A stretch of 64,000 nucleotides of DNA from JAEUMG01 sp963805405 (GTDB taxonomy: Bacteria; Pseudomonadota; Alphaproteobacteria; Rhizobiales; Aestuariivirgaceae). The notes under the pieces were generated by a model. It saw only the letters and a program-made list of their open reading frames with translations, ran no database searches and was not told the origin of the DNA. Position numbers and translations under genes: made by a program. The stretch is from assembly GCA_963805405.1 (NCBI GenBank), contig CAWDUC010000004.1, positions 1 through 64,000 on the forward strand, given 5' to 3'. Each line of letters starts with the position of its first letter. Positions within the stretch are counted from its first letter, which is position 1. Below are positions 9,095 to 17,885 of this stretch, one piece after another.

Positions 9095-10072
9095 ATGCGC
9101 AAGCTTCTGTTTCCCGTCCTTCTCGGCGTCGTCACGATTGTCGTGACCGCGCTGTTTCTCGAACTCGCGGTTAGGCTGGTTGTCGATGACGGCATGCAGT
9201 TTGATCTCGAGATGTGGAAATATGCGCGCGACGTAAAGGTCGTCTCGGCGAACCCCATGATCGGTCATGAGCATGGGGCAAATCGCAAGGCCGAGTTGAT
9301 GGGCGTCGATGTCGAGACGAGCGCGCAGGGCTTGCGCGATCGTGAGTTTTCCGTTGAGCCCAAGGCGGGGATACCGCGAATCCTGATGATCGGCGATTCG
9401 CTCACCTTCGGTTGGGGCGTTCCCTATGAGGCGACTTTTTCCAAGCGCATAGAGCGGCTCTATGCCGATGCCGGGCAGGAGGTCGAGGTCATCAACACAG
9501 GCGTCGGCAATTGGAACACGGTCCAGGAAGTCACCTACTTTCTGACCAAAGCCAAGGATTTCAAGCCCAACATCGTCGTTCTTAATTTCTTCGTGAATGA
9601 TGCGGAGCCGGTTCCGGAAAAAAGGGCGCCGCCGTCATTCATCATGCGGAATTGTTATGCCTGCGTCTTTATTGCCGGGCGCATCGACATGGTGCGGCGG
9701 CTGTTTTTCGGCGGCCCGAGCTGGGATCAATATTATCTCGGTCTCTATGGCGAAGGCGACGCGCCAGGGTGGGTCGCCGCCAAGGCTGCGATCAAGGACC
9801 TCGCCGATTATTGCAAGGCGAACAACATCAAGCTGATCGTTGCCAATCTGCCCGAACTGCATGACGTCGCGAATTACAGGTTCGACAGGGTGACCCAGTT
9901 CGTCAAGGAAGCGGCTGCCGAAAACGGCGTCGCTTTCGTCGACTTGTTGCCTGCAGTCCGGAATGAAGATTCAGCGGATTTGTGGGTTACGCCTCCTGAC
10001 CCGCATCCGAATGCGTTTGCGAATGAACTGCTCGCGAACGGTCTCTATAAGGCGCTGAAGGATTTGAACTGA
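9095..10072 (+). CDS. Membrane-anchored SGNH/GDSL hydrolase
   Basis: The 325-residue protein has one N-terminal membrane anchor (about 4-28) and a periplasmic SGNH domain. Block I is GDSLTFG with the nucleophile Ser at about 102, block II is around GVGNWNT, block III is FFVND, and block V is DPHPN with the Asp-x-His pair at about 302-304. All catalytic elements are present, so it should be an active esterase or acyltransferase-type hydrolase. It follows the DUF5989 gene by 21 bp and is probably co-transcribed with it. O-deacylation of an exported glycan or lipid is a reasonable inference; the substrate is not visible. The 3' end overlaps the tail of the convergent membrane glycosyltransferase-like gene. 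Confidence 0.82.
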   Translation: MRKLLFPVLLGVVTIVVTALFLELAVRLVVDDGMQFDLEMWKYARDVKVVSANPMIGHEHGANRKAELMGVDVETSAQGLRDREFSVEPKAGIPRILMIGDSLTFGWGVPYEATFSKRIERLYADAGQEVEVINTGVGNWNTVQEVTYFLTKAKDFKPNIVVLNFFVNDAEPVPEKRAPPSFIMRNCYACVFIAGRIDMVRRLFFGGPSWDQYYLGLYGEGDAPGWVAAKAAIKDLADYCKANNIKLIVANLPELHDVANYRFDRVTQFVKEAAAENGVAFVDLLPAVRNEDSADLWVTPPDPHPNAFANELLANGLYKALKDLN

Positions 10073-11530
10073 CGGCGCTCTGTCGCGTCACAACGGGGAA
10101 TTCGTAACGCACGAACACCGCCCAGGCGATTGCGCCGAGATACAAAGCCAGGGCGGCGTGTTCCTTGTACTCCGCGATCTGGGGAATCCACCAGATCGCG
10201 ACCGTGAATGGTGCGAGCAAGGCAACCCCGACGGCGAAACGCGACAGCCACCAATTCGGCACCAAAGCGGCGAAGGGCAAAATCCAGACAACGTACCAGA
10301 CCCACAAATGCGCTACGGCCGCGAAAGTTACGGCGCACATGATTGCAAGACAGGTGCGGATTGTTTCTTGCGCGGTTCGGTTCAAGCCACATGCGCCCGC
10401 ACTGCCAAAGCGCGACGATCGGAAAGATTGCTGTTACCAGATAGGCCAACGGCCACACATGGCCGCCGAGCATGCTGTCGATCGCCAGCACTGCATCGCG
10501 CGGTTGCAGGAAGCGCCACACATTGATCAGGCGGGTGCCGTCGAGAAATTTGAACGAGCGCACAAACAGGGCAAATACGAAGAGCGCCAGAATCGCCGGG
10601 ATCATCATGCGGCGGAAATAGGCGATCCAAGCCAGGTTCTCTCGCCGGCGCGCGTGGATGAGATCGACGAGAAACAACGGCGCCGTCGTGTATTTGCAGA
10701 GCACAGAGGCGGCGAGTGCTATCGGCAGATTCACGCTTGCGACGGAGCAGAAGATACAGCCAGAGCAGAGCAAAGCAGCTCATGGCGATGTCATTGTGGC
10801 CTTCGGCAATGGTTTGCCCGACGCCCGCCGGAAGCCAACCAAGCATCACCACCGCGAGCGATCGATCGAGCGGCGAATCCGTCTCGCCAATCCGGCGCAG
10901 AAGCATGAGTGACCCAATCCACGCTGCGGCGAGCAGCAGCTTGAAAATGAGAAACGCGCCGAGAATGCTGGTTCCGACAAACGCCATGACAACGGCCGAG
11001 ACGACCGCCCAGAGCGGACCGTAGGACATCGGCATCGGAAAGTGATCAAGCGGCAGATTGGCTACGGCGTCAGCGGTGAAGGGCACGGAATAGGGGTTGG
11101 TGCCCATGGCGGCCATCCGCCCCCAGACTGCAGAAAGCCAGATGTCCTGCGTGAATACCGGATAGGCAAGGACCAGGACGGGAATGGATGCGAATGCCCA
11201 GTTGTATAGGCTGGCAATGGTCCGCTCGTCGATTCGATCACGGAAACGCGGCAGCTGGATAAGGAGCACCACGCAGGCGAGGGACACAGTCGCGAGGGGA
11301 ACGAAGTATGCGACGATCGGTTGCCAGTTGTCGGTAAATAGCGTCTGCGGTCGCCCCAGCAGGGGCAGTTCGCCCAGCAATTGCTCGAAGAAGGCGGCCG
11401 CCTTGGGCGCCCCTTCTTTCCGCCACAGGCCGGCAACCTGGACGTATGACGATGCTGCCATGACCAGGTTGGCAATCAAGACAAGCAAGCCAAGACAGTG
11501 AACGCGAAAAACCAAAGAGCGGGAAGCCAA
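9987..11530 (-). CDS. Polytopic GT-C/GT87-like membrane protein split by two frame breaks
   Basis: Three minus-strand frames join into one protein of about 513 residues. The N-terminal part carries TNPYSVPF and MSYGPLWAVVSAVVMAF, typical of GT-C mannosyltransferase-like proteins, and EGHNDIAMSCFALLW. The frame changes near 10725-10745, continuing as LPIALAASVLCKYTTAPLF, and again near 10360-10385, continuing with membrane segments such as VAHLWVWYVVWILPFAALV. Each break is repaired by removing one base. The start is a TTG preceded by GGAG at six-base spacing. The C-terminal tail after about 10100 is uncertain and overlaps the convergent SGNH gene by 86 bp. Either a working gene with sequence errors or a recent pseudogene. 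Confidence 0.65.
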
Positions 11531-11698
11531 TCAATACTCCTTGCAAACGCAACCGCGTGTCTGGCGCAACCGCGATTACGGCCTCATCACGGAGCCGAAT
11601 TTCGTTCCCGACCCGCTGCCCCCCGGCCGCAAGATGCCCCGAACCGCGCTCGCGGTCGAGTCCCGGAAGCCCACAATAGTGAAGATTGGCCAGGGGAG

Positions 11699-13036
11699 CT
11701 AATTTCCTGGTCCGTCGTTCTCCTGCGCCGGCTGATCCAAAAGAAATTCGGGAAGCATTTCGCCGACAATGATGTTGCCGTCGATCGAGAAGTGGGAATT
11801 ATCGGGCCAATAGACGGCTTCTGGGCCGACCTTGCGCTTGACCAGTTCGTCGCCAAGATCGACGTACTTTATTCCAAGGCCATGGAGATAGTCCTCCAAC
11901 TGGGCGTAGAAATTAACGTTGGATTTGCTGTCTGGTTCAAAGAATGCCTGCCCCGCCGGCAGAAGGAAGAAGACGAGATCATAGTGGTTCTTGTCGGCAT
12001 GCTCCTTCCATTGCGCAATGGCCTTCTTATTCGGCTCGGCATAGGGAAAGTCCGTGTATTCGTATATGCCGGATTTGGTTCCAATATAGGTCATGCGATG
12101 CAGGTCGAAGGTCTTTTCGCCCTTGTAGATCTCATACTTGTCAGCCCAGTGCAGGAAAGGCTGATCGCCGATCGTCGGGATGATTGAGGCGATCCAGGGC
12201 AGCGTGTCCTTTATCCAATACAGCCCCGCATTCACGAGTTGTGTCGTGAAGGAATACTGAAGAATAATATGGTTGAGGCCTTTTTCGCCGGCCTTCGCGG
12301 TCTTGATCCGCTCACGGATCATCTCGAACCAACTCTCATCTAGCCGCACAACATTATTGTTGATATCGAGTCTCGCCTTGTCAGCCAGACCGTGATCGAC
12401 AACGGTCGAATGTGGATGGAGGTAGTCGTTCGCCACATCGGTAGGGGAGTAGAAAACCGCAACCTTGGCCGGCCAGCGGCCCACTTTCTGGCCGATCTCC
12501 AGAAACTTGGAGAATTCATGCCGCGTACCCGAGTGCGTAACGCCGCACTTGAACGTCTCGATGCCCGTCTCCTTTTCGAAGATGGTACCGAATTTGGTGT
12601 CAAAAGGCGCATAGCCCCAGGTGACGCTGTCGCCTGCGAAGTAAAAATAGTTTGGTGCAGGATTGGGATGCGGGGTGTCGAAACAGCCGAGATTGTTCGA
12701 CCACAACTGATAGCGGACATCGACGTCGTCCAAATAGTGCCACTGATCGGTGCGCGGCTTATCGGTCGGAGCTATGTCGAAACCGCGATCCGCATTCGCA
12801 ATATAGTAATCCTTCGGATAGCCTCGACCGAAGAAGTCCGGGACATAGTAGCCCTCGCGATAGCCGGGAAGGGCCGCCTCCATGTCATCGGAGAGGGTGT
12901 AGAAAGCAATCGTGTCGAAGATCGCCACGGTGGAGAGCAAGAGGCCGATTTGCAATCCAACAGCGCCCATACGACGCCACCCCCTGGAAGCCCGCACTGG
13001 CGCAAGGGTCTCGGTTTGCGGCTGTATATTGGTCAT
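11699..13036 (-). CDS. Membrane-anchored SGNH-like protein
   Basis: The start is set at the ATG giving MTNIQPQTETL and one membrane anchor (about 24-55); an upstream extension would be unlike protein. The product is about 445 residues. The exported domain has AGDSVTWGY (Ser at about 137) and near the C-terminus PDNSHFSIDGN, matching the Asp-x-x-His block of SGNH enzymes, though the intervening blocks are poorly conserved. The length and layout resemble AlgX/AlgJ-like acetylation-linked SGNH proteins, but no direct relation can be claimed. It is divergent from the ThDP enzyme gene. Probably part of the glycan modification locus. Substrate unknown. Confidence 0.68.
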   Translation of the reverse strand: MTNIQPQTETLAPVRASRGWRRMGAVGLQIGLLLSTVAIFDTIAFYTLSDDMEAALPGYREGYYVPDFFGRGYPKDYYIANADRGFDIAPTDKPRTDQWHYLDDVDVRYQLWSNNLGCFDTPHPNPAPNYFYFAGDSVTWGYAPFDTKFGTIFEKETGIETFKCGVTHSGTRHEFSKFLEIGQKVGRWPAKVAVFYSPTDVANDYLHPHSTVVDHGLADKARLDINNNVVRLDESWFEMIRERIKTAKAGEKGLNHIILQYSFTTQLVNAGLYWIKDTLPWIASIIPTIGDQPFLHWADKYEIYKGEKTFDLHRMTYIGTKSGIYEYTDFPYAEPNKKAIAQWKEHADKNHYDLVFFLLPAGQAFFEPDSKSNVNFYAQLEDYLHGLGIKYVDLGDELVKRKVGPEAVYWPDNSHFSIDGNIIVGEMLPEFLLDQPAQENDGPGN

Positions 13037-13244
13037 GGAAGCATCCGTCCGCCCGTCGTGGGGCGCCGGATTTAGGCACAATTGGCGTTTCGAATCCAGT
13101 CGGAGGCCCGGAGCATCGGCCTTCACGACCGAAATAAACCTACGTCCATCTAAACATATGCCGGGTGAAAGAGCTTGACCCTTGCGCGCAGGCCGTATCG
13201 CCCGCCATGATTGCCGGAACAAGACGAAGTCCGGGAGAGAGAGC
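13037..13244. promoter_or_regulatory. Divergent promoter region, SGNH-like gene and ThDP enzyme gene
   Basis: A 208-bp gap between two divergently oriented starts. The only clear element is GGGAG at 13234-13238, six bases before the TTG start of the ThDP enzyme gene. No operator-like symmetry is evident. Confidence 0.4.
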
Positions 13245-15650
13245 TTGGCCGCCACAGCGAGATCCCTGCTGCCTCAGGGTAATAGCCTCACCATCGACAT
13301 GCTGCGCGACCTTGAGCGCAAGGTGCTCTGGCTGTCCACGCAAACCGTCCATCACGCCAATCATGAACGGGTCAATTCCGATGGATTGAAGATCGGCGGC
13401 CATCAGGCCTCGTCGGCGTCGCTCGTTACCATCATGACGGCTCTCTACTTCTCGGTATTGCGGCCGGAAGACCGTGTCGCGGTCAAGCCGCATGCCTCTC
13501 CGGTGTTTCACGCAATCCAGTATCTGCTGGGAAACCAATCACTCCAAAAGCTGAAGGATTTTCGGGCCTATGGCGGGGCGCAGTCCTATCCCTCGCGCAC
13601 CAAGGACGTGGATGATGTCGATTTCTCCACTGGTTCAGTAGGGCTGGGCGTGGCGATGACCTCCTTTGCGAGTCTGGTCCAAGATTACGTGCATGGGCAC
13701 GGTTGGGGAAAATCCTGGCCGGAGGGGCGCATGGTCGCGCTTGCTGGAGACGCCGAACTCGATGAGGGCAATATTTACGAGGCCTTGATCGAGGGATGGA
13801 AGCACCAACTCAAGAATACCTGGTGGATCATCGATTATAACCGCCAAAGCCTCGACGCCATCATCCAGGCGCCGCTGACCGGCAAGCTCACGATCGTCTT
13901 CGAGAATATGGGCTGGGAGGTCCGCACACTCAAATATGGTCGCAAACTCGAGGCGCTGCGTGAACAACCCGGTGGCGCGGCGATCCTTGCCTGGATCGAC
14001 GGTTGCGACAATGCGCTATACTCGGCGCTCACTTTTCAAGGCGGTGCCGGTTTTCGCCAGCAAATGTCCGCTGATCTCGCAGGCGAGCCGGAAGTCCTAA
14101 AGTTGATTGAGAGCTATTCGGACGCCGATCTCGGCAGCCTGATGACCAATCTGGGCGGACATTGCCTCGAGACGTTGCTCGATGCGTTCAACACCGCCCC
14201 GGAAGATCGCCCCGTTTGCTTCATCTGCTACACGATCAAGGGCTACGGACTGCCGCTCGCCGGCCATAAGGACAATCATGCCGGCTTGATGACCCCCGAT
14301 CAGATGCGGGCCTTCAAGGAATTCAACAGAATCGTTGAAGGCGAAGAATGGTCTAAGACCGCCGGGCTAAATCGCGAGACGGCGCAAATGGACGCAGCTC
14401 TTGGCGATGTGCCGTTCAATTTGAAAGGACGTCGCCGGCTTCGCGCCGAGCGCGTGCCGGTGGGCGAAATTCCTTTGCCGCCGATCAAAGGGACCATGTC
14501 GACACAGCAAGGCTTCGGATTGATCTTGCAGGAGATCGCGCGGTCGCAGTCCAAGCTCGCGGAAAGGATCGTTACAACGTCTCCGGATGTCACGGTTTCG
14601 ACCAACCTAGGGCCATGGGTCAATCGGCGAGGCGTTTTCGATCTCAAGGAGGTCGACGATGTGTTCCAGTCCCGCAAGCTGATGTCCGTTCAGCGCTGGC
14701 ACAAGGGACCATCCGGCCAGCATATCGAGCTTGGAATCGCCGAAAACAATCTGTTTCTCATGCTCGCCGCCTTGGGCTTGAGCCATGAGCTGTTCGGCGA
14801 GCGGCTAATACCGATCGGAACCCTTTATGATCCCTTCATAGCGCGCGGACTCGATGCCTTGAACTATGCCTGCTACCAGGATGCTCGCTTCATCCTGGTT
14901 GCAACGCCTTCAGGGATTACGCTTGCGCCGGAAGGTGGTGCCCACCAATCTTTGGCAACGCCGCTGATCGGCATGGCGCAGGACGGCATTGCCAGCTTCG
15001 AACCCGCCTTCGTCGACGAGTTGTCGGTCATCCTGCAATGGGCCTTCGAGTATATTCAACGTACGCCGCAGACAGCCGAGGGCGATGAATGGGTGCATGA
15101 GCGCGAAGGCGGGTCGGTCTATCTGCGACTGTCGACACGCGGGCTCGATCAACCGGTCAGAGAGCTTAATTCGGAGACGCGGGAAGCCATCATCAAAGGC
15201 GGATATTGGCTGCGCCCGCCCCGCGAGGGCGCTTCGCTGGCGATCGCCTATTCGGGTGCCGTCGCGCCTGAGGCGGCTACTGCCATGGGACAAATTCTCA
15301 ATCGCCACCCGGATGCGGGGCTCCTCGCTGTCACATCCGCAGATCGCCTCAGCGCCGGCTGGACCGCCGCGCAGGCTGCGCAACGGCATGGTGAAGATAT
15401 GGCGATGTCGCATGTCGAGGAATTGCTGGCGCCCCTGGCAAATGATGCTCGCATCGTAACCGTGCTGGATGGGCACCCGGAAGCACTGTCGTGGATGGGT
15501 GCAGTCCATGGCCACAAGGTTCAGGCGCTCGGTGTCGAGCATTTCGGCCAGTCGGGAACGATTGACGATCTCTACCGACATCATGCGATTGATGCGGATT
15601 CAATTGCCGAGGCCGCCCTCGCCCCTGCGCGTTCAAAGCGGCGTCGATAA
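13245..15650 (+). CDS. Transketolase-superfamily ThDP enzyme, pyruvate dehydrogenase E1 (AceE)-like
   Basis: About 801 residues from a TTG start that has GGGAG six bases upstream; an earlier TTG at 13182 would add 21 residues without family character. The protein shows HANHERVNSDGLKIGGHQASSAS, cut here to its key residues H, N, GGH and S, which resembles the E1 N-terminal substrate region, and the ThDP-binding motif GDAELDEGN followed about 30 residues later by DYNRQSLD. EHFGQSGTIDDLYRHHAID near the C-terminus is the last part of an AceE-like domain. It should catalyse a ThDP-dependent decarboxylation or ketol transfer in the cytosol. No E2 or E3 gene is nearby, so it is probably not the housekeeping pyruvate dehydrogenase. 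Its exact substrate cannot be read from sequence. Confidence 0.75.
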   Translation: MAATARSLLPQGNSLTIDMLRDLERKVLWLSTQTVHHANHERVNSDGLKIGGHQASSASLVTIMTALYFSVLRPEDRVAVKPHASPVFHAIQYLLGNQSLQKLKDFRAYGGAQSYPSRTKDVDDVDFSTGSVGLGVAMTSFASLVQDYVHGHGWGKSWPEGRMVALAGDAELDEGNIYEALIEGWKHQLKNTWWIIDYNRQSLDAIIQAPLTGKLTIVFENMGWEVRTLKYGRKLEALREQPGGAAILAWIDGCDNALYSALTFQGGAGFRQQMSADLAGEPEVLKLIESYSDADLGSLMTNLGGHCLETLLDAFNTAPEDRPVCFICYTIKGYGLPLAGHKDNHAGLMTPDQMRAFKEFNRIVEGEEWSKTAGLNRETAQMDAALGDVPFNLKGRRRLRAERVPVGEIPLPPIKGTMSTQQGFGLILQEIARSQSKLAERIVTTSPDVTVSTNLGPWVNRRGVFDLKEVDDVFQSRKLMSVQRWHKGPSGQHIELGIAENNLFLMLAALGLSHELFGERLIPIGTLYDPFIARGLDALNYACYQDARFILVATPSGITLAPEGGAHQSLATPLIGMAQDGIASFEPAFVDELSVILQWAFEYIQRTPQTAEGDEWVHEREGGSVYLRLSTRGLDQPVRELNSETREAIIKGGYWLRPPREGASLAIAYSGAVAPEAATAMGQILNRHPDAGLLAVTSADRLSAGWTAAQAAQRHGEDMAMSHVEELLAPLANDARIVTVLDGHPEALSWMGAVHGHKVQALGVEHFGQSGTIDDLYRHHAIDADSIAEAALAPARSKRRR

Positions 15651-15659
15651 AGAGATTGG

Positions 15660-16064
15660 CTAAGGGGCGCCGACCGCCACGACACGGTAGGTGTGTAACT
15701 TACCACCCTCGCGGATAGAGACGTATTCTCCGATGGCGAATTTTTCATTCTGAAAGCGAAAGCCAGCGCCGTCGTCGCCGCCACCGACGTCATGGTGGAA
15801 CGACCATGAACCGCCGGGGAGATGCAGCAGATGGCCAACTTCGCGATCTTCGCCGGGTTTGAAACGCACGAAACGAAAGCGGTCCCGGTGTGTTTTCCAA
15901 AGAGCCGCGTCGAGACGGCCATCGCCGTCGAGTGGAGCGATGAGGTCGTAGCCGTCTTCTTTGCTACCTTCAGGGTGACCGGGCTCGCGCGCCAACAGCA
16001 AGCGAATTCTTCGAAAATTGGAGGGTAGAGGATCGGCCGATGCTAGTGAATTCGATTTCGCCAT
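15660..16064 (-). CDS. Conserved hypothetical protein, small beta-rich domain
   Basis: A 134-residue cytosolic protein with no signal or membrane segment. The sequence (LLLAREPGHPEGSKEDGYDL, PGEDREVGHLL, FHHDVGGGDD, then IGEYVSIREGGKLHTYRV) reads as a compact beta-rich fold and resembles uncharacterised alphaproteobacterial proteins. It is convergent with the ThDP enzyme gene (9-bp gap) and lies 15 bp after the host-attachment gene on the same strand, so the two may be co-transcribed. Function unknown. Confidence 0.65.
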   Translation of the reverse strand: MAKSNSLASADPLPSNFRRIRLLLAREPGHPEGSKEDGYDLIAPLDGDGRLDAALWKTHRDRFRFVRFKPGEDREVGHLLHLPGGSWSFHHDVGGGDDGAGFRFQNEKFAIGEYVSIREGGKLHTYRVVAVGAP

Positions 16065-16079
16065 GATTTGCTTCGCTGA

Positions 16080-16538
16080 TCAGGATTTCCGCCAAACCGG
16101 TGATGGTTGTGGCAAATGCTTTTGCAGGTCCGAGTCGGGGATTTTGGTCAAGTCTTTAGCCAGCGTCGTGACAAGTTTCGCCTGAAGGTCCCGCGACAAG
16201 CCCGACTGGATTTCCGCCAGAGTATGACTTGGCGCAACGATGATCAGGGCGTCGCAGGCCGAAGCCTCTTCACTCTCATTCAGTTCCTGAGCGATCAAGC
16301 GCGCGAAGTCACGTTCGGCGCGGTCATGCGGATCTTGCCGTGGTTCAACACCGTGACGCGTTGGCGATGTGCTTTCCTGGACGCGCGATGGAGGCTTGTT
16401 GCCGAGTTCATGCGAGCGGTGATGCAGATGAGCGGACTCTACATGCCGAATGGTTCGAAAATGGTGTCCTTCGGCCGGCTGTACAAACCGTGCGCGCCCC
16501 CCATCCGCGATAACGTAAAAGGCCTTCACGTCGTGCAT
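16080..16538 (-). CDS. Host attachment family protein (baeRF/eRF1-like fold)
   Basis: The 152-residue protein begins DVKAFYVIADGGRARFVQ and has a variable charged middle followed by RDFARLIAQELNESEEA, a DALIIVAPSHTLAEIQSGL segment and LVTTLAKDLTKIPDSDLQKHL. This is the layout of the family annotated as protein required for attachment to host cells, which shares an eRF1 domain 1-like fold. It is a cytosolic protein of uncertain biochemical role, despite its name. The gene is divergent from the FNR-box-linked hemerythrin gene, so the 16539-16678 spacer probably holds both promoters. Confidence 0.8.
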   Translation of the reverse strand: MHDVKAFYVIADGGRARFVQPAEGHHFRTIRHVESAHLHHRSHELGNKPPSRVQESTSPTRHGVEPRQDPHDRAERDFARLIAQELNESEEASACDALIIVAPSHTLAEIQSGLSRDLQAKLVTTLAKDLTKIPDSDLQKHLPQPSPVWRKS

Positions 16539-16630
16539 CCGACAACTCCATCGATCCGGCAGCCAAATGTCTGGTGCCTATAGTTCAGAGGATTCGCGCT
16601 TCTGAATGGCGGTTGAGCGCGACTATGACC

Positions 16631-16644
16631 TTGATCTGGATCAA
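16631..16644. promoter_or_regulatory. FNR/FixK box upstream of hemerythrin gene
   Basis: The sequence ttgatctggatcaa is a perfect TTGAT-N4-ATCAA dyad. Its centre is about 41 bases before the ATG at 16679. If it works as a class II site (centre near -41.5), transcription would start close to that ATG, which makes the downstream GTG at 16709 a candidate true start. It lies in a divergent spacer and could also affect the host-attachment gene. Confidence 0.8.
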
Positions 16645-16678
16645 GGCTCGAAGGCTTAGGGCGTCCGAGAATGCAACA

Positions 16679-17230
16679 ATGCGGGAAAATGGCCCAGATA
16701 CCGGGTGGGTGAAACGCAACGCTCTCGATCTTATCGAGCACGAACACCACATCCAGGCCCAAATTTGCGATTCTCTGGAGGTCATCGCGGATGGATTGCC
16801 AGACGGGGTGGATAGACGTTTGTGCGCACAAGTGGCGTCCGCGCTTCGCGAAGAACTGCCTCTCCATCATCGCGATGAAGAATGTGGGCTGTTTCCGCTG
16901 ATCGAAAAGCGCGCACTGCCTAGCGATGGGATGGCGGAGATCCTCGCTCTTCTCGCGAGGGAGCATGCAACCGATGAAAGCTTCGCGTCGGAGCTCCTCG
17001 AAAGCCTCGATGCTCTGAGCGAGGGAAAGAAGCTCAAGAACCCGGACATGGTAGGTTATATGTTCCGCAGCTTCTTTGAGAGCTACCGGCGTCATTTGCA
17101 CTGGGAGAATGCCGTGGTGCTGCCTCTGGCGCGTTTGCGCCTCATGCCGCAAGACATTGCAAAACTGGAAGAGGCCATGGCTCGCAACAGAGATCCTGAA
17201 CGGCAGGTCGATGGCAGCGCCTGCAACTGA
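16679..17230 (+). CDS. Hemerythrin-domain protein
   Basis: About 183 residues from this ATG. The four-helix iron-binding pattern is visible: EHEHHIQAQI in the first helix, LPLHHRDEECGLFPL in the second, REHATDESF in the third and HLHWENAVVLPLA in the fourth, giving the His and Glu/Asp ligands of a di-iron site. Bacterial single-domain hemerythrins bind O2 or NO or store iron; the specific role here is not visible. A perfect FNR/FixK box directly upstream points to induction at low oxygen or under nitrosative conditions. The start could instead be the GTG at 16709 (see the FNR box entry). The protein is cytosolic. Confidence 0.8.
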   Translation: MRENGPDTGWVKRNALDLIEHEHHIQAQICDSLEVIADGLPDGVDRRLCAQVASALREELPLHHRDEECGLFPLIEKRALPSDGMAEILALLAREHATDESFASELLESLDALSEGKKLKNPDMVGYMFRSFFESYRRHLHWENAVVLPLARLRLMPQDIAKLEEAMARNRDPERQVDGSACN

Positions 17231-17294
17231 GTTGTGAGTGATGCCGCAGCCGAGCTAGCTTGGGTGCAGCGACATCACGATTTAGGAGCGGGAT

Positions 17295-17810
17295 ATGGAT
17301 TTCGCGTTCAAACCGGTACGTCCTGCCGGCGCTCAGGTTGTTGGGGCAGATCCCTTGGCAAGGTTGGCGAGCCTCGGCCTCAGCCTCCCCAAGGCGCCGG
17401 GTGCAGTGGCGGCCTATGTCCCGTGGGCGATCACCGGCAATCTTCTCATGACGTCAGGCCAACTGCCCTGGATCGAAGGAAATCTGCTCTACAAGGGAAA
17501 GATCGGCAGAGATCTCTCGCCGGAAGAAGGGTATGACGCCTGCCAACTCGCGACGTTGAATGCAATCGCGCAGCTCGCCGATGCACTCGGTGATCTCCGG
17601 CGCGTGAGGCGTATCGTAAGGCTTGAAGGTACGCTGAATGTCGCGCCAGGTTTTACGACGCATCCGCCAGTCCTCAACGGAGCCTCCGACCTGATATTTG
17701 CTGTTTTCGGCGATGCCGGCAGGCACACGCGCATGATATACACGAACCCCGAAATGCCGCTCGATTGTGCGTGTCTTATCGTGCTCTTTGCGGAAGTCGA
17801 GACGTCGTAA
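17295..17810 (+). CDS. RidA family protein (YjgF/YER057c/UK114)
   Basis: A 171-residue protein with AGGAG seven bases before the ATG. The RidA fold is recognisable from AYVPWAITGNLLMTSGQLP, the EEGYDACQLATLNAIAQL helix, RRVRRIVRLEGTLNVAPGF and the C-terminal strand DCACLIVLFAEV. Classical RidA hydrolyses reactive enamine/imine intermediates using an Arg near the C-terminus; here the equivalent part reads GRHTRMIYTNPEMP, so an Arg is present but the exact alignment is unclear. This longer subgroup is common in alphaproteobacteria and often linked to amino-acid catabolism. It is cytosolic and probably trimeric by family. Confidence 0.82.
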   Translation: MDFAFKPVRPAGAQVVGADPLARLASLGLSLPKAPGAVAAYVPWAITGNLLMTSGQLPWIEGNLLYKGKIGRDLSPEEGYDACQLATLNAIAQLADALGDLRRVRRIVRLEGTLNVAPGFTTHPPVLNGASDLIFAVFGDAGRHTRMIYTNPEMPLDCACLIVLFAEVETS

Positions 17811-17885
17811 GAGCGGAACCAACCCTATGGTCTTGCGTTCTTCCCACGCCCGAGCCTTTGGCTCACAAATGTCAAGAGGTACGCA

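Noticed and set aside
11498..12187. Plus-strand frame of 229 codons
   Set aside because: Opposite the SGNH-like gene and without motif or ribosome binding site.
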